From Hyphomicrobiaceae bacterium (lineage in GTDB: Bacteria > Pseudomonadota > Alphaproteobacteria > Rhizobiales > Methyloligellaceae), in NCBI GenBank assembly GCA_020637815.1, contig JACKJS010000002.1, forward strand, positions 186,001 through 250,000: a stretch of 64,000 nucleotides of DNA. Direction: 5' to 3'. Shown here one piece after another: positions 18,352-27,343 of this stretch (within the stretch, counting starts at the first letter, position 1; each line of letters opens with the position of its first letter). The notes under the pieces are model-generated. The model had not been told where the DNA came from. It saw only the letters and a program-made list of their open reading frames with translations, and searched no databases. Position numbers and translations under genes: made by a program.

Positions 18352-19728
18352 CTACTCCGCCCCGCACCCGCCTGCGCCCGTATCGGCCAGAAGCCCGTGG
18401 TCGTGAAGTGCATCGGCCGCCGCCGCGATCGTGTCGAAGGGAAGCTTGGACCGCTCCGCGATGTCGAGCAGCGAGTGCGACCCGTCCGACAAATTCAGTA
18501 CCCAGAGCATCGCCATGTTGTGTTGGGCGGCATCCTTGTCACCGCCGACGCTCGCATAGAGGCCGCGCCGCCCGAGTTGCGGCTCGCCCTTGGGATTGAG
18601 GTTCAGATACGTCCGCTCGCGCTCGAGGATGTCGAGGGCCTCGGCGATCCAGCGGAACGACTCGCCGAGAGCGGCGGCCGAGATGAACGACAGATTGTCC
18701 GCGGAGGTGTGGTACTCGGGAAACGTTCCGAATTGGCTCCGCTGAAACAGGCCGACGGGCAGATCGAAACCGGGCGAACAATATTGCCGCTCGTCGTAAC
18801 CGTAAGGAAAGAAGTCGATGACCTTCGGCTTGAGGCCGGGGCGGCAGAGCACTTGGCCCATGGCCCGGTCGATCGGCGCATTGCCGCGGCGGCTCTTCTT
18901 GTAGGTGGGCCCGCCCGGGTCGCCGACGCAGGACAGCACCAAGCCATGCTTGATGTGCTGCACGGTCGCATCGTTCTGCGAAAGCCAAGCGATTGCGCCG
19001 ATCGTGCCGGGCACGAACAGAAAACGGTAACTGTAGCGCGTCGTCCGTCCCGATAGCAGCTTCGCAAGGATCGTCTGAAGCGCTAGCCCCGAGCAATTGT
19101 CGTTGGCAAGCGACGGGTGGCATATATGCGTCGACAGCAAGATCTCGTCGGCGATCTCGCCCCTGTGCAGATACTCGCCCCAGGTCAGTGCGCCGTCTTC
19201 GAGGGTCGAGTCGATACAGACTTCGAATTCGCCGCCAATGGAGTCGAGCACGGCGAGCTGGTTCTGCGACATGCAGAAGCCCCACGCGTCGGCGTAGTAC
19301 GACGTGCGATAAGGGATCAGCTCAGGCTGATCCGGCAGCGTGAAGATATGCGGCCGGAGCGCGTCTAGATCCATGCGGCGATGGATGGGCGTGCTGTAGT
19401 TGAGAACGTGAAGATTGGATTGCCGGAAATCGACCTGCCGGTTGCCATCCGCGTCCTTGATATAGGCATCGGCGATATTCCACTCGCGTGGAACTTCCCA
19501 ATCCAAGACCTTGGTGCCGGTCGGCAGCTCGTGGCGCTCTAGCGGGATATGCCGTTCGAGGATGTCGAGCGTCGTCCGCACGCCGTCGCCGGTGATGCTG
19601 CGGCAGACCGGGTAGAGCTCGGATGCGAGCGCGTAGATCTCCTTGCCTGGATCGATGCCGGCAAGACACGGCTGAGCCCCTGCTACTGCGTCCTGCGACA
19701 TGTCTTCTGGCTTCGTCATGCGTGTCAT
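18352..19728 (-). CDS. DUF4910 / aminopeptidase-like protein in a nucleotide-sugar operon
   Basis: The 458-residue protein has the DUF4910/DUF2172 metallopeptidase-like fold, related to M28 peptidases. Conserved metal-site motifs are visible: HICHPSLANDNCSG (His201, His204, Asp210), YDERQYCSPG (311-320) and EYHTSADN (338-345). The usual M28 Glu-Glu-Gly segment is replaced by PGTIGAIAW. The last 50 residues look like a winged helix. ATG 19728 overlaps the upstream C-methyltransferase stop as ATGA, indicating translational coupling. No secretion signal is present, so it acts in the cytoplasm. In this context it more likely hydrolyses an amide or ester on a sugar intermediate than a protein (inference); its true substrate is unknown. 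Confidence 0.85.
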   Translation of the reverse strand: MTRMTKPEDMSQDAVAGAQPCLAGIDPGKEIYALASELYPVCRSITGDGVRTTLDILERHIPLERHELPTGTKVLDWEVPREWNIADAYIKDADGNRQVDFRQSNLHVLNYSTPIHRRMDLDALRPHIFTLPDQPELIPYRTSYYADAWGFCMSQNQLAVLDSIGGEFEVCIDSTLEDGALTWGEYLHRGEIADEILLSTHICHPSLANDNCSGLALQTILAKLLSGRTTRYSYRFLFVPGTIGAIAWLSQNDATVQHIKHGLVLSCVGDPGGPTYKKSRRGNAPIDRAMGQVLCRPGLKPKVIDFFPYGYDERQYCSPGFDLPVGLFQRSQFGTFPEYHTSADNLSFISAAALGESFRWIAEALDILERERTYLNLNPKGEPQLGRRGLYASVGGDKDAAQHNMAMLWVLNLSDGSHSLLDIAERSKLPFDTIAAAADALHDHGLLADTGAGGCGAE

Positions 19729-21041
19729 GAGTTGACGGTGGCACGTGCACGTGCCGTTACCCCGGGAATCAAATCCGCGGGATCGATGACACGGGCGGCC
19801 GGGATGGGGATGACGAATTTCGCGTCCCAGTCCGCCACGTGCCGCATCTGATGGACGATCTCCTTGGTCAAATTCCACGGCAAGATCAGGATGAGATCGG
19901 GCTTTGCCTCGTCGATGGCCTCGACGGGGCGGATGGGAATATGCGTGCCCGGCGTGAATCGCCCATGTTTGTAGGGATTGCGGTCGACGGTGAAGTCGAG
20001 AAAGTCCGGGCCGATGCCGCAATAGTTCAGTAGCGTGTTGCCCTTGCCGGGCGCGCCGTATCCGCAGATGCGCTTGCCGTCGTTCTTCGCGGCAATGAGG
20101 AACGACAGCAGCTCGCGCTTGGTCCGCTCCACCTTCTCCGAGAATCCCGCATAGCCCTCGATGGTGCGGAAGCCGAGCCGTTCCTCGCGCGCGATCAGCG
20201 CAGCAACGCGCGGGTTGACAGCGTGCGACGAGCCTTCATGCGCCAAGTAAATCCGCAAGGACCCGCCGTGGCTCGGCAGTTCCTCCACGTCGACAAAGGC
20301 GAGCCCGTGCATCTTCGCAAGACGGTCGATCACGACCGCGGACAGATAGGAAAAGTGCTCGTGGTAGATGGTGTCGAACTGGTTCTCCGCCATCAGGCGT
20401 TCCAGATGAGGAAACTCGAGCGTGGCGATCCCTTCCGGCTTGAGCAGAAGCTTGATGCCGCCGACGAAGTCATTGATGTCTGGAACGTGCGCGAGCACGT
20501 TGTTTCCGACAATCAGATCGGCGGCCTTTCCGTCCTCGACGAGTTGCCGCGCCAGGCGCCGTCCAAAAAAGTCGACCGTGGTCGGAATGCCCTTTTCGAT
20601 AGCGACGGCCGCGACATTGCCGGATGGCTCGATGCCGAGAACGGGTACGCCGAGCGGTCCGAAATGCTGCAGCAGGTAGCCGTCATTGCTTGCGAGCTCC
20701 ACGACCAAGCTATCGGCACCAAGCCCGAGCCGCGATGCGATCATCTCACAATAGGCCTTCGCGTGCGCGACCCACGAAGTCGAATAGGAGGAAAAATAGG
20801 CGTAGTCGTCGAAGATGTTTTCCGGGCTGACATACTCGCGCAGTTGCACCAGGAAGCAGTTGTCGCAGACCATCACATGCAGCGGATAGAACGGCTCCAT
20901 CGCATCGATCCGGTCCGGCGGAACGAAGCTTTCGCAGAGAGGCGACATGCCAAGGTCCACGAAGCTATGCCGCAAGGAGCTCTCGCAGATGCGGCAGCGG
21001 GGAGCCGGTGTGGTGAGGTCAGAGGCGGAGCTCCGCGTCAT
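19725..21041 (-). CDS. sugar C-methyltransferase (TylC3/NovU-like, zinc-binding N-terminus)
   Basis: This 438-residue protein has the three-part layout of SAM-dependent sugar C-methyltransferases. An N-terminal putative zinc-binding domain has Cys16/Cys19 and Cys59/Cys62. A Rossmann SAM domain carries VVELASNDGYLLQHF, with the family motif YHEHFSYLS following. A C-terminal domain carries GYGAPGKGNTLLNY. Relatives methylate C-3 or C-5 of keto-deoxy nucleotide sugars. It follows the 3,5-epimerase gene by 27 nt and overlaps the next gene by 4 nt, so it is in the middle of an operon. Together they point to a branched-chain (C-methyl) deoxysugar in the polysaccharide. Confidence 0.92.
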   Translation of the reverse strand: MTRSSASDLTTPAPRCRICESSLRHSFVDLGMSPLCESFVPPDRIDAMEPFYPLHVMVCDNCFLVQLREYVSPENIFDDYAYFSSYSTSWVAHAKAYCEMIASRLGLGADSLVVELASNDGYLLQHFGPLGVPVLGIEPSGNVAAVAIEKGIPTTVDFFGRRLARQLVEDGKAADLIVGNNVLAHVPDINDFVGGIKLLLKPEGIATLEFPHLERLMAENQFDTIYHEHFSYLSAVVIDRLAKMHGLAFVDVEELPSHGGSLRIYLAHEGSSHAVNPRVAALIAREERLGFRTIEGYAGFSEKVERTKRELLSFLIAAKNDGKRICGYGAPGKGNTLLNYCGIGPDFLDFTVDRNPYKHGRFTPGTHIPIRPVEAIDEAKPDLILILPWNLTKEIVHQMRHVADWDAKFVIPIPAARVIDPADLIPGVTARARATVNS

Positions 21042-21068
21042 CGTTGTATTCCACTCGTTGTACGGTTG

Positions 21069-21668
21069 TCATGGTGCGCGTGAAGCGGCGCTGCCGGAGC
21101 CCGGTGTAACGGCCATTCGCGTCCTGAGCGCTTCTTCGATCGAGACATAGGGTGCGAAGGACGAATCCTTCCGTGAAACCTCCGTAGCGGGCCTTGGCCA
21201 GGATATTCCGAGAGCCGCATCGTCGTAGCGTAGACCACCCTCGCTGGCGGGGTCGTAGACTGCCCCCATATGATAACTAAGTAGTGTACCGTTCGTCAGA
21301 GATTGGTGCCCATGGGCGAAGCGTTCCGGGACGTAGATCGCGCGCAAGGTGTCTTCATTAAGCTCGACGGCTGTGTGCTTCAGGAACGTGGGGCTCTCGG
21401 GGCGCAGGTCGACGATGACGTCCAAGACCGCGCCGCGCAAGCAGCGAACGAGTTTGGTCTCACCGGCCGGCGGGTACTGAAAATGCATGCCGCGCAGCGT
21501 GCCGGCCTTCTTGGTAAACGACAGATTTGTTTGCGCCACGACGGGCTTTAGGCCATGTGCGGTGAATTCGTCTGCGCAGAACGTGCGGGCAAAGAAGCCG
21601 CGCTCGTCTTCGAAACGCTCCAAATCGACGATGTAGGCGCCTGCAAGTTCGGTTTCGGTAAATCGCAT
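21069..21668 (-). CDS. rfbC: dTDP-4-dehydrorhamnose 3,5-epimerase-family cupin
   Basis: The 199-residue protein matches the RmlC cupin family: GFFARTF at residues 25-31, the catalytic His62 in GTLRGMHFQ, and the Tyr-containing segment YDPASEGGLRYDD. RmlC enzymes invert C-3 and C-5 of 4-keto-6-deoxy nucleotide sugars. No dTDP-glucose genes (rfbA, rfbB, rfbD) are in the window, while a CDP-glucose synthase gene lies directly opposite, so the real substrate may be a CDP-4-keto-6-deoxyhexose. It is the first gene of the minus-strand block. Confidence 0.92.
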   Translation of the reverse strand: MRFTETELAGAYIVDLERFEDERGFFARTFCADEFTAHGLKPVVAQTNLSFTKKAGTLRGMHFQYPPAGETKLVRCLRGAVLDVIVDLRPESPTFLKHTAVELNEDTLRAIYVPERFAHGHQSLTNGTLLSYHMGAVYDPASEGGLRYDDAALGISWPRPATEVSRKDSSFAPYVSIEEALRTRMAVTPGSGSAASRAP

Positions 21669-22005
21669 CTGGCTCCTGCTCCGCTTACGAAAATTTAATC
21701 AGAATACCAACGAAACGGGGTCCATCGCGGCTTCGTTACGGTATCAAAGACCGTTCCGAGCGCTTGCACGGTTTGGGCCAGATCAAAATTGGCACCGAAA
21801 GCGTGATTCTCTGCCGATTTGTCCCACCGTGACACAGGAATTTCGCCGATTTGCGTCGCACGTTCGGAAACGCCCTGTTCAGACCCTTCGTGGTAGAGAC
21901 CGCCTACGCAAAAACGTGCGGACGGCGCATTGGCACCGGACGTGCACTTGTCCCCGTGAAGTGGCATTCTTACGTCAACGCCTTGGCGACCAGGAGTCCG
22001 GACAG
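21669..22005. other. divergent intergenic region (337 bp)
   Basis: This is the shared control region of rfbC (minus) and the CDP-glucose synthase gene (plus). It is AT-rich at 21685-21705 next to rfbC. The upstream frame open through 21829-22005 is not coding by family length. I could not pick a confident promoter or operator. Confidence 0.4.
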
Positions 22006-22806
22006 ATGAAAGTGGTGCTGTTTTGCGGCGGATTGGGAACGCGAATCCGGGAATACTCCGAGGCGATTCCCAAGCCCATGATCCCGATCGGCGGCCAGCC
22101 GATCCTGTGGCACATCATGCAATGGTATAGCTCCTTCGGACATCGCGACTTCACGCTTTGCCTCGGCCACAAGGCGAACGTCGTGAAGGAATTCTTCCTC
22201 GGCTACAGACGCGAGATTTTCACGGACTGCGTCGTTTCCAACAATGGGGCCGACGTGGAACTCATCAATGCGCCGATGGACGATTGGCGCGTAGCCATGA
22301 TCGACACGGGCATTTGGCGAAATGTCGGCGAGCGCCTCTGGGCCGTGCGGCATCAGGTGCAGGACGAGGAAATGTTCCTCGCCAATTACAGCGACGGGCT
22401 CGCCGAGGTCGATCTCGATTGGATGGTCGCCGAGTTCAAAGCGAGCGGAAAGATCGCCTGTTTCCTCGCGGTTCCGCCGTCGGTCACGTTCCACCTCGCC
22501 GATATCGGCGACGATAATCGCGTGCGCAAGATGACCCCGGCCGCGACATCCGACCTCTGGATCAACGGCGGCTTCTTCATCTTCCGGCGCGAGATTTTCG
22601 ACTACATGCGCCCCGGCGAGGAACTGGTGGTCGAACCTTTCGCTAGGCTTATCGAAAACGATCAGCTTCTTGCCTTCAAGCATCACGGCTTCTGGCGCGC
22701 CATGGATACGCTGCGCGACAGGCAGTTGCTGGAGGAGATGGTGGAACAGGGGCGGATGCCTTGGGATCGCCGCGAGACGTTGGCCTGCCGCATGGTCGCG
22801 GAGTAG
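22006..22806 (+). CDS. rfbF: glucose-1-phosphate cytidylyltransferase
   Basis: The 266-residue protein makes CDP-glucose from CTP and glucose-1-phosphate. The nucleotidyltransferase motif GGLGTRI begins at residue 8 and IPKPMIPIGG follows, both diagnostic of sugar-phosphate nucleotidyltransferases. The lengths and motifs DIGDDNRV, WINGGFF and FWRAMDTLRD are those of RfbF. AGGAG lies 9 nt before ATG 22006. It is divergent from rfbC and 5 nt ahead of a PIG-L gene, placing CDP-sugar chemistry at the centre of this block. Confidence 0.94.
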   Translation: MKVVLFCGGLGTRIREYSEAIPKPMIPIGGQPILWHIMQWYSSFGHRDFTLCLGHKANVVKEFFLGYRREIFTDCVVSNNGADVELINAPMDDWRVAMIDTGIWRNVGERLWAVRHQVQDEEMFLANYSDGLAEVDLDWMVAEFKASGKIACFLAVPPSVTFHLADIGDDNRVRKMTPAATSDLWINGGFFIFRREIFDYMRPGEELVVEPFARLIENDQLLAFKHHGFWRAMDTLRDRQLLEEMVEQGRMPWDRRETLACRMVAE

Positions 22807-22811
22807 ATGCG

Positions 22812-23543
22812 ATGCACCCGCTTTCCTTGGTGATGCGTGACAAGCCGCTCAAGGTCCTCTGCATTGGTGCGCATTCGGACGACATCGAGATTGGCGCCGG
22901 CGGAACGCTGCTCGGTTGGATCGCCGCGGGCGTTGAGCTCGATGCGCATTGGTGTGTCCTCAGTGCAATCGGGCCGCGGCGGGACGAGGCTGCCGCGGGA
23001 GCGGCCGCGATCCTCGAGGGTGCGGCATCGCGGACGATCGAATTTGCCGAGTTCCGCGACGGCTACTTCCCCGCGCAGAGCGACGCGATCAAGGACTGGA
23101 TCGAGGATATTGCGCGCCGGACGAAGCCCGATATCGTGTTTACACATCGCGGCGACGATGCACACCAAGACCATCGCGAGATCTCGCGTCTCACATGGAC
23201 CGCGTTCCGGGATCACGCGGTGCTCGAATACGAAATTCCGAAATGGGACGGCGATCTGGGGCGTCCCAATGTCTATGTCGCGATGACCGAAGAGGTCATG
23301 TGCCGCAAGCTCGATATTCTGGAACGGTGTTTCGGCACGCAGCGGTCGAAGGATTGGTTCGACGCGGACACCTTCCGGGGTCTCGCGCGGATCAGAGGCA
23401 TGGAGTGTCGTGCGCCGGAACGCTTCGCCGAAGCCTTTACGGCGCGGAAATTGGTTGTGGAGTGCGTACCCGCGCCGCAGGCCGGCGCGGGGCCCGCATC
23501 CGGCTCGGACGTTACGAATGATTTGGAGATGGCGAACGCTTAG
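22812..23543 (+). CDS. PIG-L (LmbE) family N-deacetylase
   Basis: The 243-residue protein has the zinc site of the PIG-L/LmbE deacetylase family: AHSDDIE (His21, Asp23, Asp24) near the N-terminus and DAHQDH in the middle. Family members remove acetyl groups from N-acetyl-amino sugars or related conjugates in the cytoplasm. The start (ATG 22812) lies 5 nt after the rfbF stop, so the two are cotranscribed. With the DUF4910 protein opposite, this locus has two hydrolases that could act on acylamino sugars. The last 30 residues are Ala/Pro-rich and not conserved. Confidence 0.9.
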   Translation: MHPLSLVMRDKPLKVLCIGAHSDDIEIGAGGTLLGWIAAGVELDAHWCVLSAIGPRRDEAAAGAAAILEGAASRTIEFAEFRDGYFPAQSDAIKDWIEDIARRTKPDIVFTHRGDDAHQDHREISRLTWTAFRDHAVLEYEIPKWDGDLGRPNVYVAMTEEVMCRKLDILERCFGTQRSKDWFDADTFRGLARIRGMECRAPERFAEAFTARKLVVECVPAPQAGAGPASGSDVTNDLEMANA

Positions 23544-23637
23544 CGCCGGACGCAGCACGGCGGTGGCCACGATGCCGTCCGCCGCGCGGGAGCGTTCAAT
23601 CGCGCGGGCGGCCATGCCAAAGGATGGGGAGTGGTCG

Positions 23638-24795
23638 ATGGCGAGCTTTGATCTGCGCGAGGGCGCGGATTTGTCACCATTGTTTGGGGATCGCCCTAAC
23701 GTGAACGCCGTCCGCCAGGACGAGCGGAGCGCTGCTGCGCGTATCCGGTCGAAATCGTCCGAGGAGTGCCGCGCGGCCGGCGCGGCGCGGCCTCTCGTCA
23801 CCGTCGCGATTCCAACCTTCAACCGCGCGGACCTGGTCGAGCAATGTGTTCGCAGCGTGATGGAGCAAACCTATCCGAATATCGAGATCCTCGTTTCGGA
23901 CAACGCATCCAGCGATGAAACGCTGAAGCGACTCTCGGCGATCGACGACAAACGTCTGCGCGTCGTTACGAGCCAGACAAATGTCGGCGCCATCGGGAAT
24001 TTCAACAAATGTATCGACGAGGCGCGCGGGGACTATTTCGTACTCGCGGCCGATGACAATTTCTATCGTCCGCAGTTCGTCGAGAAATGTGTCCGCTTGA
24101 TCGAGATCGAGCCGAACCTGCCGATCGTTCTTGCCGCCTACGACGTCCTTATCGTCAATGAGTTTTCCGACAACGACCGCCGTGTCGTGCCGGCGCGGCT
24201 CAGCAAGAAACTCTCGACCGGAGTTTGGCAAGGGACGGATATTCTGCAGGAATATCTCCATGGGCGTATTTCGGCGCAGCTTCTGAGCAGTCTCGTCCGG
24301 ACCGATATCTTGCGCCGCAACGGAGGTTACAATCCGCATCCGTGCGCGAGCGACGAAGCGACATGGATTCCGTTCCTGCTCGAGGGACGTGCGGGGTTGG
24401 TCAACGAACCGTGCGCAACCTATATGGTGCTACGCGAAAGCGTGACGGAGGGATTCACGGCCGATCAGCGGCTCTCGGATCTGTGTGCCGTGATGGACGA
24501 GCTCTCGGACGTCGCGGAAGAGAAGATTCCGGACCCTGCACTCCGGGCGCGCATCCAGCGGCTGCTGACGCGCTACGTGGCCTATATGGCGGCGGTCAAT
24601 CTCGTCATCTATCGCCGCGGCGGTGGCCGTTTGCCGGATGCTGTCCGCACGCTCTGGAGTTGGCGCGGTCTGCTCGGGCGGTGTTCGCTTGCCGATTTCC
24701 TGACCACGTGGCGCCTGCGGTCGGTCAGCCGGATTATTTTCCCGTCGCCTGTCGCCCGGTGGGCGACGAAGATTGGGCTGGACAAGATTGGCTAG
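23638..24795 (+). CDS. family 2 glycosyltransferase
   Basis: The start at ATG 23638 has GGGGAG 6 nt upstream; the frame is open upstream to 23410 but overlaps the PIG-L gene. The 385-residue product has a GT-A fold: VTVAIPTFNRADLV, NIEILVSDNASSDET, NVGAIGNFN and the metal-binding ADDN motif. The C-terminal region is helical and lacks clear membrane spans, so the enzyme is probably peripheral at the inner membrane. It adds one sugar to the lipid-linked repeat unit; donor and linkage are unknown. Confidence 0.9.
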   Translation: MASFDLREGADLSPLFGDRPNVNAVRQDERSAAARIRSKSSEECRAAGAARPLVTVAIPTFNRADLVEQCVRSVMEQTYPNIEILVSDNASSDETLKRLSAIDDKRLRVVTSQTNVGAIGNFNKCIDEARGDYFVLAADDNFYRPQFVEKCVRLIEIEPNLPIVLAAYDVLIVNEFSDNDRRVVPARLSKKLSTGVWQGTDILQEYLHGRISAQLLSSLVRTDILRRNGGYNPHPCASDEATWIPFLLEGRAGLVNEPCATYMVLRESVTEGFTADQRLSDLCAVMDELSDVAEEKIPDPALRARIQRLLTRYVAYMAAVNLVIYRRGGGRLPDAVRTLWSWRGLLGRCSLADFLTTWRLRSVSRIIFPSPVARWATKIGLDKIG

Positions 24796-25013
24796 GTTTC
24801 GGGAATCGCACCGGGCATCGGAGATGACTCCGGTCACGCGCGCTCATGCTGGGCACGGCCCGATCGTGAGAGGCTTCGGAGCTGGTCGTGCAACTATTTT
24901 CGCTATCTGAGTTGGCGTGTTTTGACATGGTGTATTGGGACAGTGCCTGCTAACGCTCGTTCGAATCCGTCGCCGCAGGTCGCCCCTTGGAGAATGAGGT
25001 AGGTCTGGCTAAG

Positions 25014-26240
25014 ATGCGTATTCTCTGCGCCGCAGCTGCGTATCCCCCGTACGGAAAAGGGGGTGGCCCAAAAGCGTCCGAGGCCGTGGCCAAAGCGCTC
25101 GTGGCGAGGGGCCATACCGTTCGCGTCATTACGGTCGCCGACAACGAGACGTTCGAGGTGCGCGACGGTGTCGAGGTCAAGACCGTTCCCAGCCTCAACG
25201 TCTACTGGAATTACTGGGTCGAGCGGCCCGCGATCACGAAGCTGGTTTGGCACGTTCTCGAGAACTTCAATCCGCGCGCCTATTTTCGGATGCGCCGGGA
25301 GATTTCGGACTTTCAGCCCGATGTCGTCATGACGATTAGCGCCGAGAACGTCAATGTCGCGACCTGGGTTGCCGCGAAATCCTTGGGCCGTCCTGTCGTC
25401 CATATGATCCACAGCTATTTCCTGATGTGCTGGCGGGGCACCACGTTCTCCAGGAAGGGCAATTGCAAGACGCCCTGCTGGCAATGCCGCCTCACATCGG
25501 TGGGAAAGAAGCTCTGCAGTCAGGCCGTCGATGCGGTTACGTCCGAGGCGGCGCACACGCTCGCCAAGCACCAAAAATACGGCTATTTCCGCAACGCGAC
25601 CGGCGGTGTCATTTCCGGCGCGGTTGAACAGCCTGCGCATGTGCCGGAGCGCGCCGTGGCGGATTCGGGACCGATCCGCGTCGGCTTCATCGGGATGGTC
25701 GCGCCGGTCAAGGGCATCATGACGCTGGCCGACGCGGCAACCGAACTCGGCAAGGACGCCCCGTTCGAGTACATCATCGCCGGGGACGGCGATCCGGATT
25801 TCCTCGAGGAAGTGAGCGCGCGGTTCCCGGAGTCCGTGGCAACGTTTCTCGGCTGGACCCAGCGAGAGACATTCTATCCGCAAGTCGATGTCGTCGTGGT
25901 TCCGTCGATTTGGGAGGAGCCATTCGGGAATGTGGCCGTCGAGGCCCTGTCCTATGGGATTCCCGTCATCGTCTCCCGGTCCGGCGCGCTGCCCGAAATC
26001 GTGGAGCCTGGCAAAAGCGGACTCATCTTTACGGCCGGCGACCATCGTGAGCTGGCCGATTGTCTGCGGCATCTGGAACGCGACCGGCCTCTGCTCCGCC
26101 GCCTTCAGCAGGGCGCGCTTGCGCGGTCGCGTGACTACTCACCCGAAGCGATGGCCGACTCCCTCGATAGCTTCGTGCGGCAGGTGGAAGCCGCTCACCG
26201 GCAGGGGCCACGGAGCCGTCCCTTGGAAGCGGACGTCTAA
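25014..26240 (+). CDS. family 4 glycosyltransferase with cysteine cluster
   Basis: The start was set at ATG 25014 because the conserved N-terminal strand MRILCAAAAYPPYGKGG begins there; a TTG at 24987 would add nine residues. The 408-residue GT-B enzyme has the C-terminal donor site PIRVGFIGMVAPVKG, IIAGDGD and the EX7E motif in EPFGNVAVEALSYGIPVI. Unusual for the fold is a cluster of cysteines in the acceptor domain (CWRGTTF, NCKTPCWQC, LC), which some GT4 subfamilies share and which may bind metal or stabilise the fold. The stop overlaps the convergent GH5 stop by 4 bp. Confidence 0.92.
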   Translation: MRILCAAAAYPPYGKGGGPKASEAVAKALVARGHTVRVITVADNETFEVRDGVEVKTVPSLNVYWNYWVERPAITKLVWHVLENFNPRAYFRMRREISDFQPDVVMTISAENVNVATWVAAKSLGRPVVHMIHSYFLMCWRGTTFSRKGNCKTPCWQCRLTSVGKKLCSQAVDAVTSEAAHTLAKHQKYGYFRNATGGVISGAVEQPAHVPERAVADSGPIRVGFIGMVAPVKGIMTLADAATELGKDAPFEYIIAGDGDPDFLEEVSARFPESVATFLGWTQRETFYPQVDVVVVPSIWEEPFGNVAVEALSYGIPVIVSRSGALPEIVEPGKSGLIFTAGDHRELADCLRHLERDRPLLRRLQQGALARSRDYSPEAMADSLDSFVRQVEAAHRQGPRSRPLEADV

Positions 26241-27316
26241 GAGCGGTCTTCCAAGATGCGGTCTTCGGGTGCGCAGTCCGGGGGAGGCATCGCCTGCATG
26301 AACTGCTGCAGGACAGCCATTTGCGGCTTGTCCACGCCCTGCTCCGGCTGGACGGAGAACATGTAGTCGCCCCACCACGGTCCCGCGGCGAAATACGCCC
26401 ATCCCAGCCAAACGTCTTCATTCCGGCTCATGAGGCAGAGCATGTCGCGGCCCTCCTTGAGCGCCGGTTTCGTGGCAGCCCAGCCGAACTCACCGAGAAA
26501 GGCACGCACGCCATGTTCGCGTGCCCACGTCGTGAAAGCGGTCAGCCTGTTAATGCCTGAGTCCGGCACGACCTCGGGATGCGTGCCCGAGCCGTCCGGG
26601 TCCAGATATTGGTGAACCTCGATGGCGAAATTCTTGGCCGGGTCGTCGAAGTCCAGCATCACGTCCTTATTGTCCGTCGTCGTCCACAGCCACGCGGAGT
26701 CCCAATACGATCCGGGCACGAGGATCAGCTGGTAGGCGCCTTCACCGCGGATAGCCTTGGCGGCGGCGTTGGCGCCCTCCAGCCACTCCGCCGCAGTCTG
26801 GTCGTGGGGCTCGTTCATGAGTCCGAAAATGACATTGGGCCGTTTCGCGAGCGCTTTGGCGATGGCCCGCCAACTTGCCGCGAACTCCTCCGTGGCGCCG
26901 GTGTCGCGGCCGATCAGCCTGCCAGAGATGCTGCGCCCATAGTCGTGGATGTCGAGCAGGACCGATGCGTCCTTGATCGCGGCGTAGTCGATGAGATTGG
27001 TGACGATCGCCATGTCGTCCGCCGGCTCGAATCCGCCTGCGCCGTCCGGCTGCACTAGCCGCTTGGCGAGAACGGAGATGCGTAGAATCTTGAAGCCCTT
27101 GCTGGTGAAGTAGTCGATGTCGCCGGTGGTCGGGTAGGTGTAGTCGAACTCGCGGCGCGTTCCCTCCGGTGCGAAGGCGCCGCTCGTCAGATTGATCCCC
27201 GGAATGGGCCGCACGCCGCCGTCATGGAGCGTAGTGGCGGCCTGACACGATATAGCCGCGCCGAGCCACGCCAAGAGTCCGGCTCCTAGAACGGCCAACG
27301 ACAGGCGGGGCGTCAT
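26237..27316 (-). CDS. secreted GH5 family glycoside hydrolase (cellulase-like)
   Basis: The 359-residue protein has a signal peptide (about residues 1-27) and the GH5 catalytic barrel. Acid/base Glu169 lies in GLMNEPH, the nucleophile Glu276 in FLGEFGW; LLDIHDYG and EVHQYLD supply other conserved residues. GH5 enzymes cleave beta-1,4-glucans or mannans. It lies 27 nt after the methyltransferase at 27344, so it is the last gene of the minus-strand assembly operon. This suggests it trims, releases or clears the locus's own polymer in the periplasm or outside, as glycanases in cellulose and acetan-type loci do (inference). Confidence 0.93.
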   Translation of the reverse strand: MTPRLSLAVLGAGLLAWLGAAISCQAATTLHDGGVRPIPGINLTSGAFAPEGTRREFDYTYPTTGDIDYFTSKGFKILRISVLAKRLVQPDGAGGFEPADDMAIVTNLIDYAAIKDASVLLDIHDYGRSISGRLIGRDTGATEEFAASWRAIAKALAKRPNVIFGLMNEPHDQTAAEWLEGANAAAKAIRGEGAYQLILVPGSYWDSAWLWTTTDNKDVMLDFDDPAKNFAIEVHQYLDPDGSGTHPEVVPDSGINRLTAFTTWAREHGVRAFLGEFGWAATKPALKEGRDMLCLMSRNEDVWLGWAYFAAGPWWGDYMFSVQPEQGVDKPQMAVLQQFMQAMPPPDCAPEDRILEDRS

Positions 27317-27343
27317 CGCCGGGGCTCCGCCGGGCTCGCTGCC

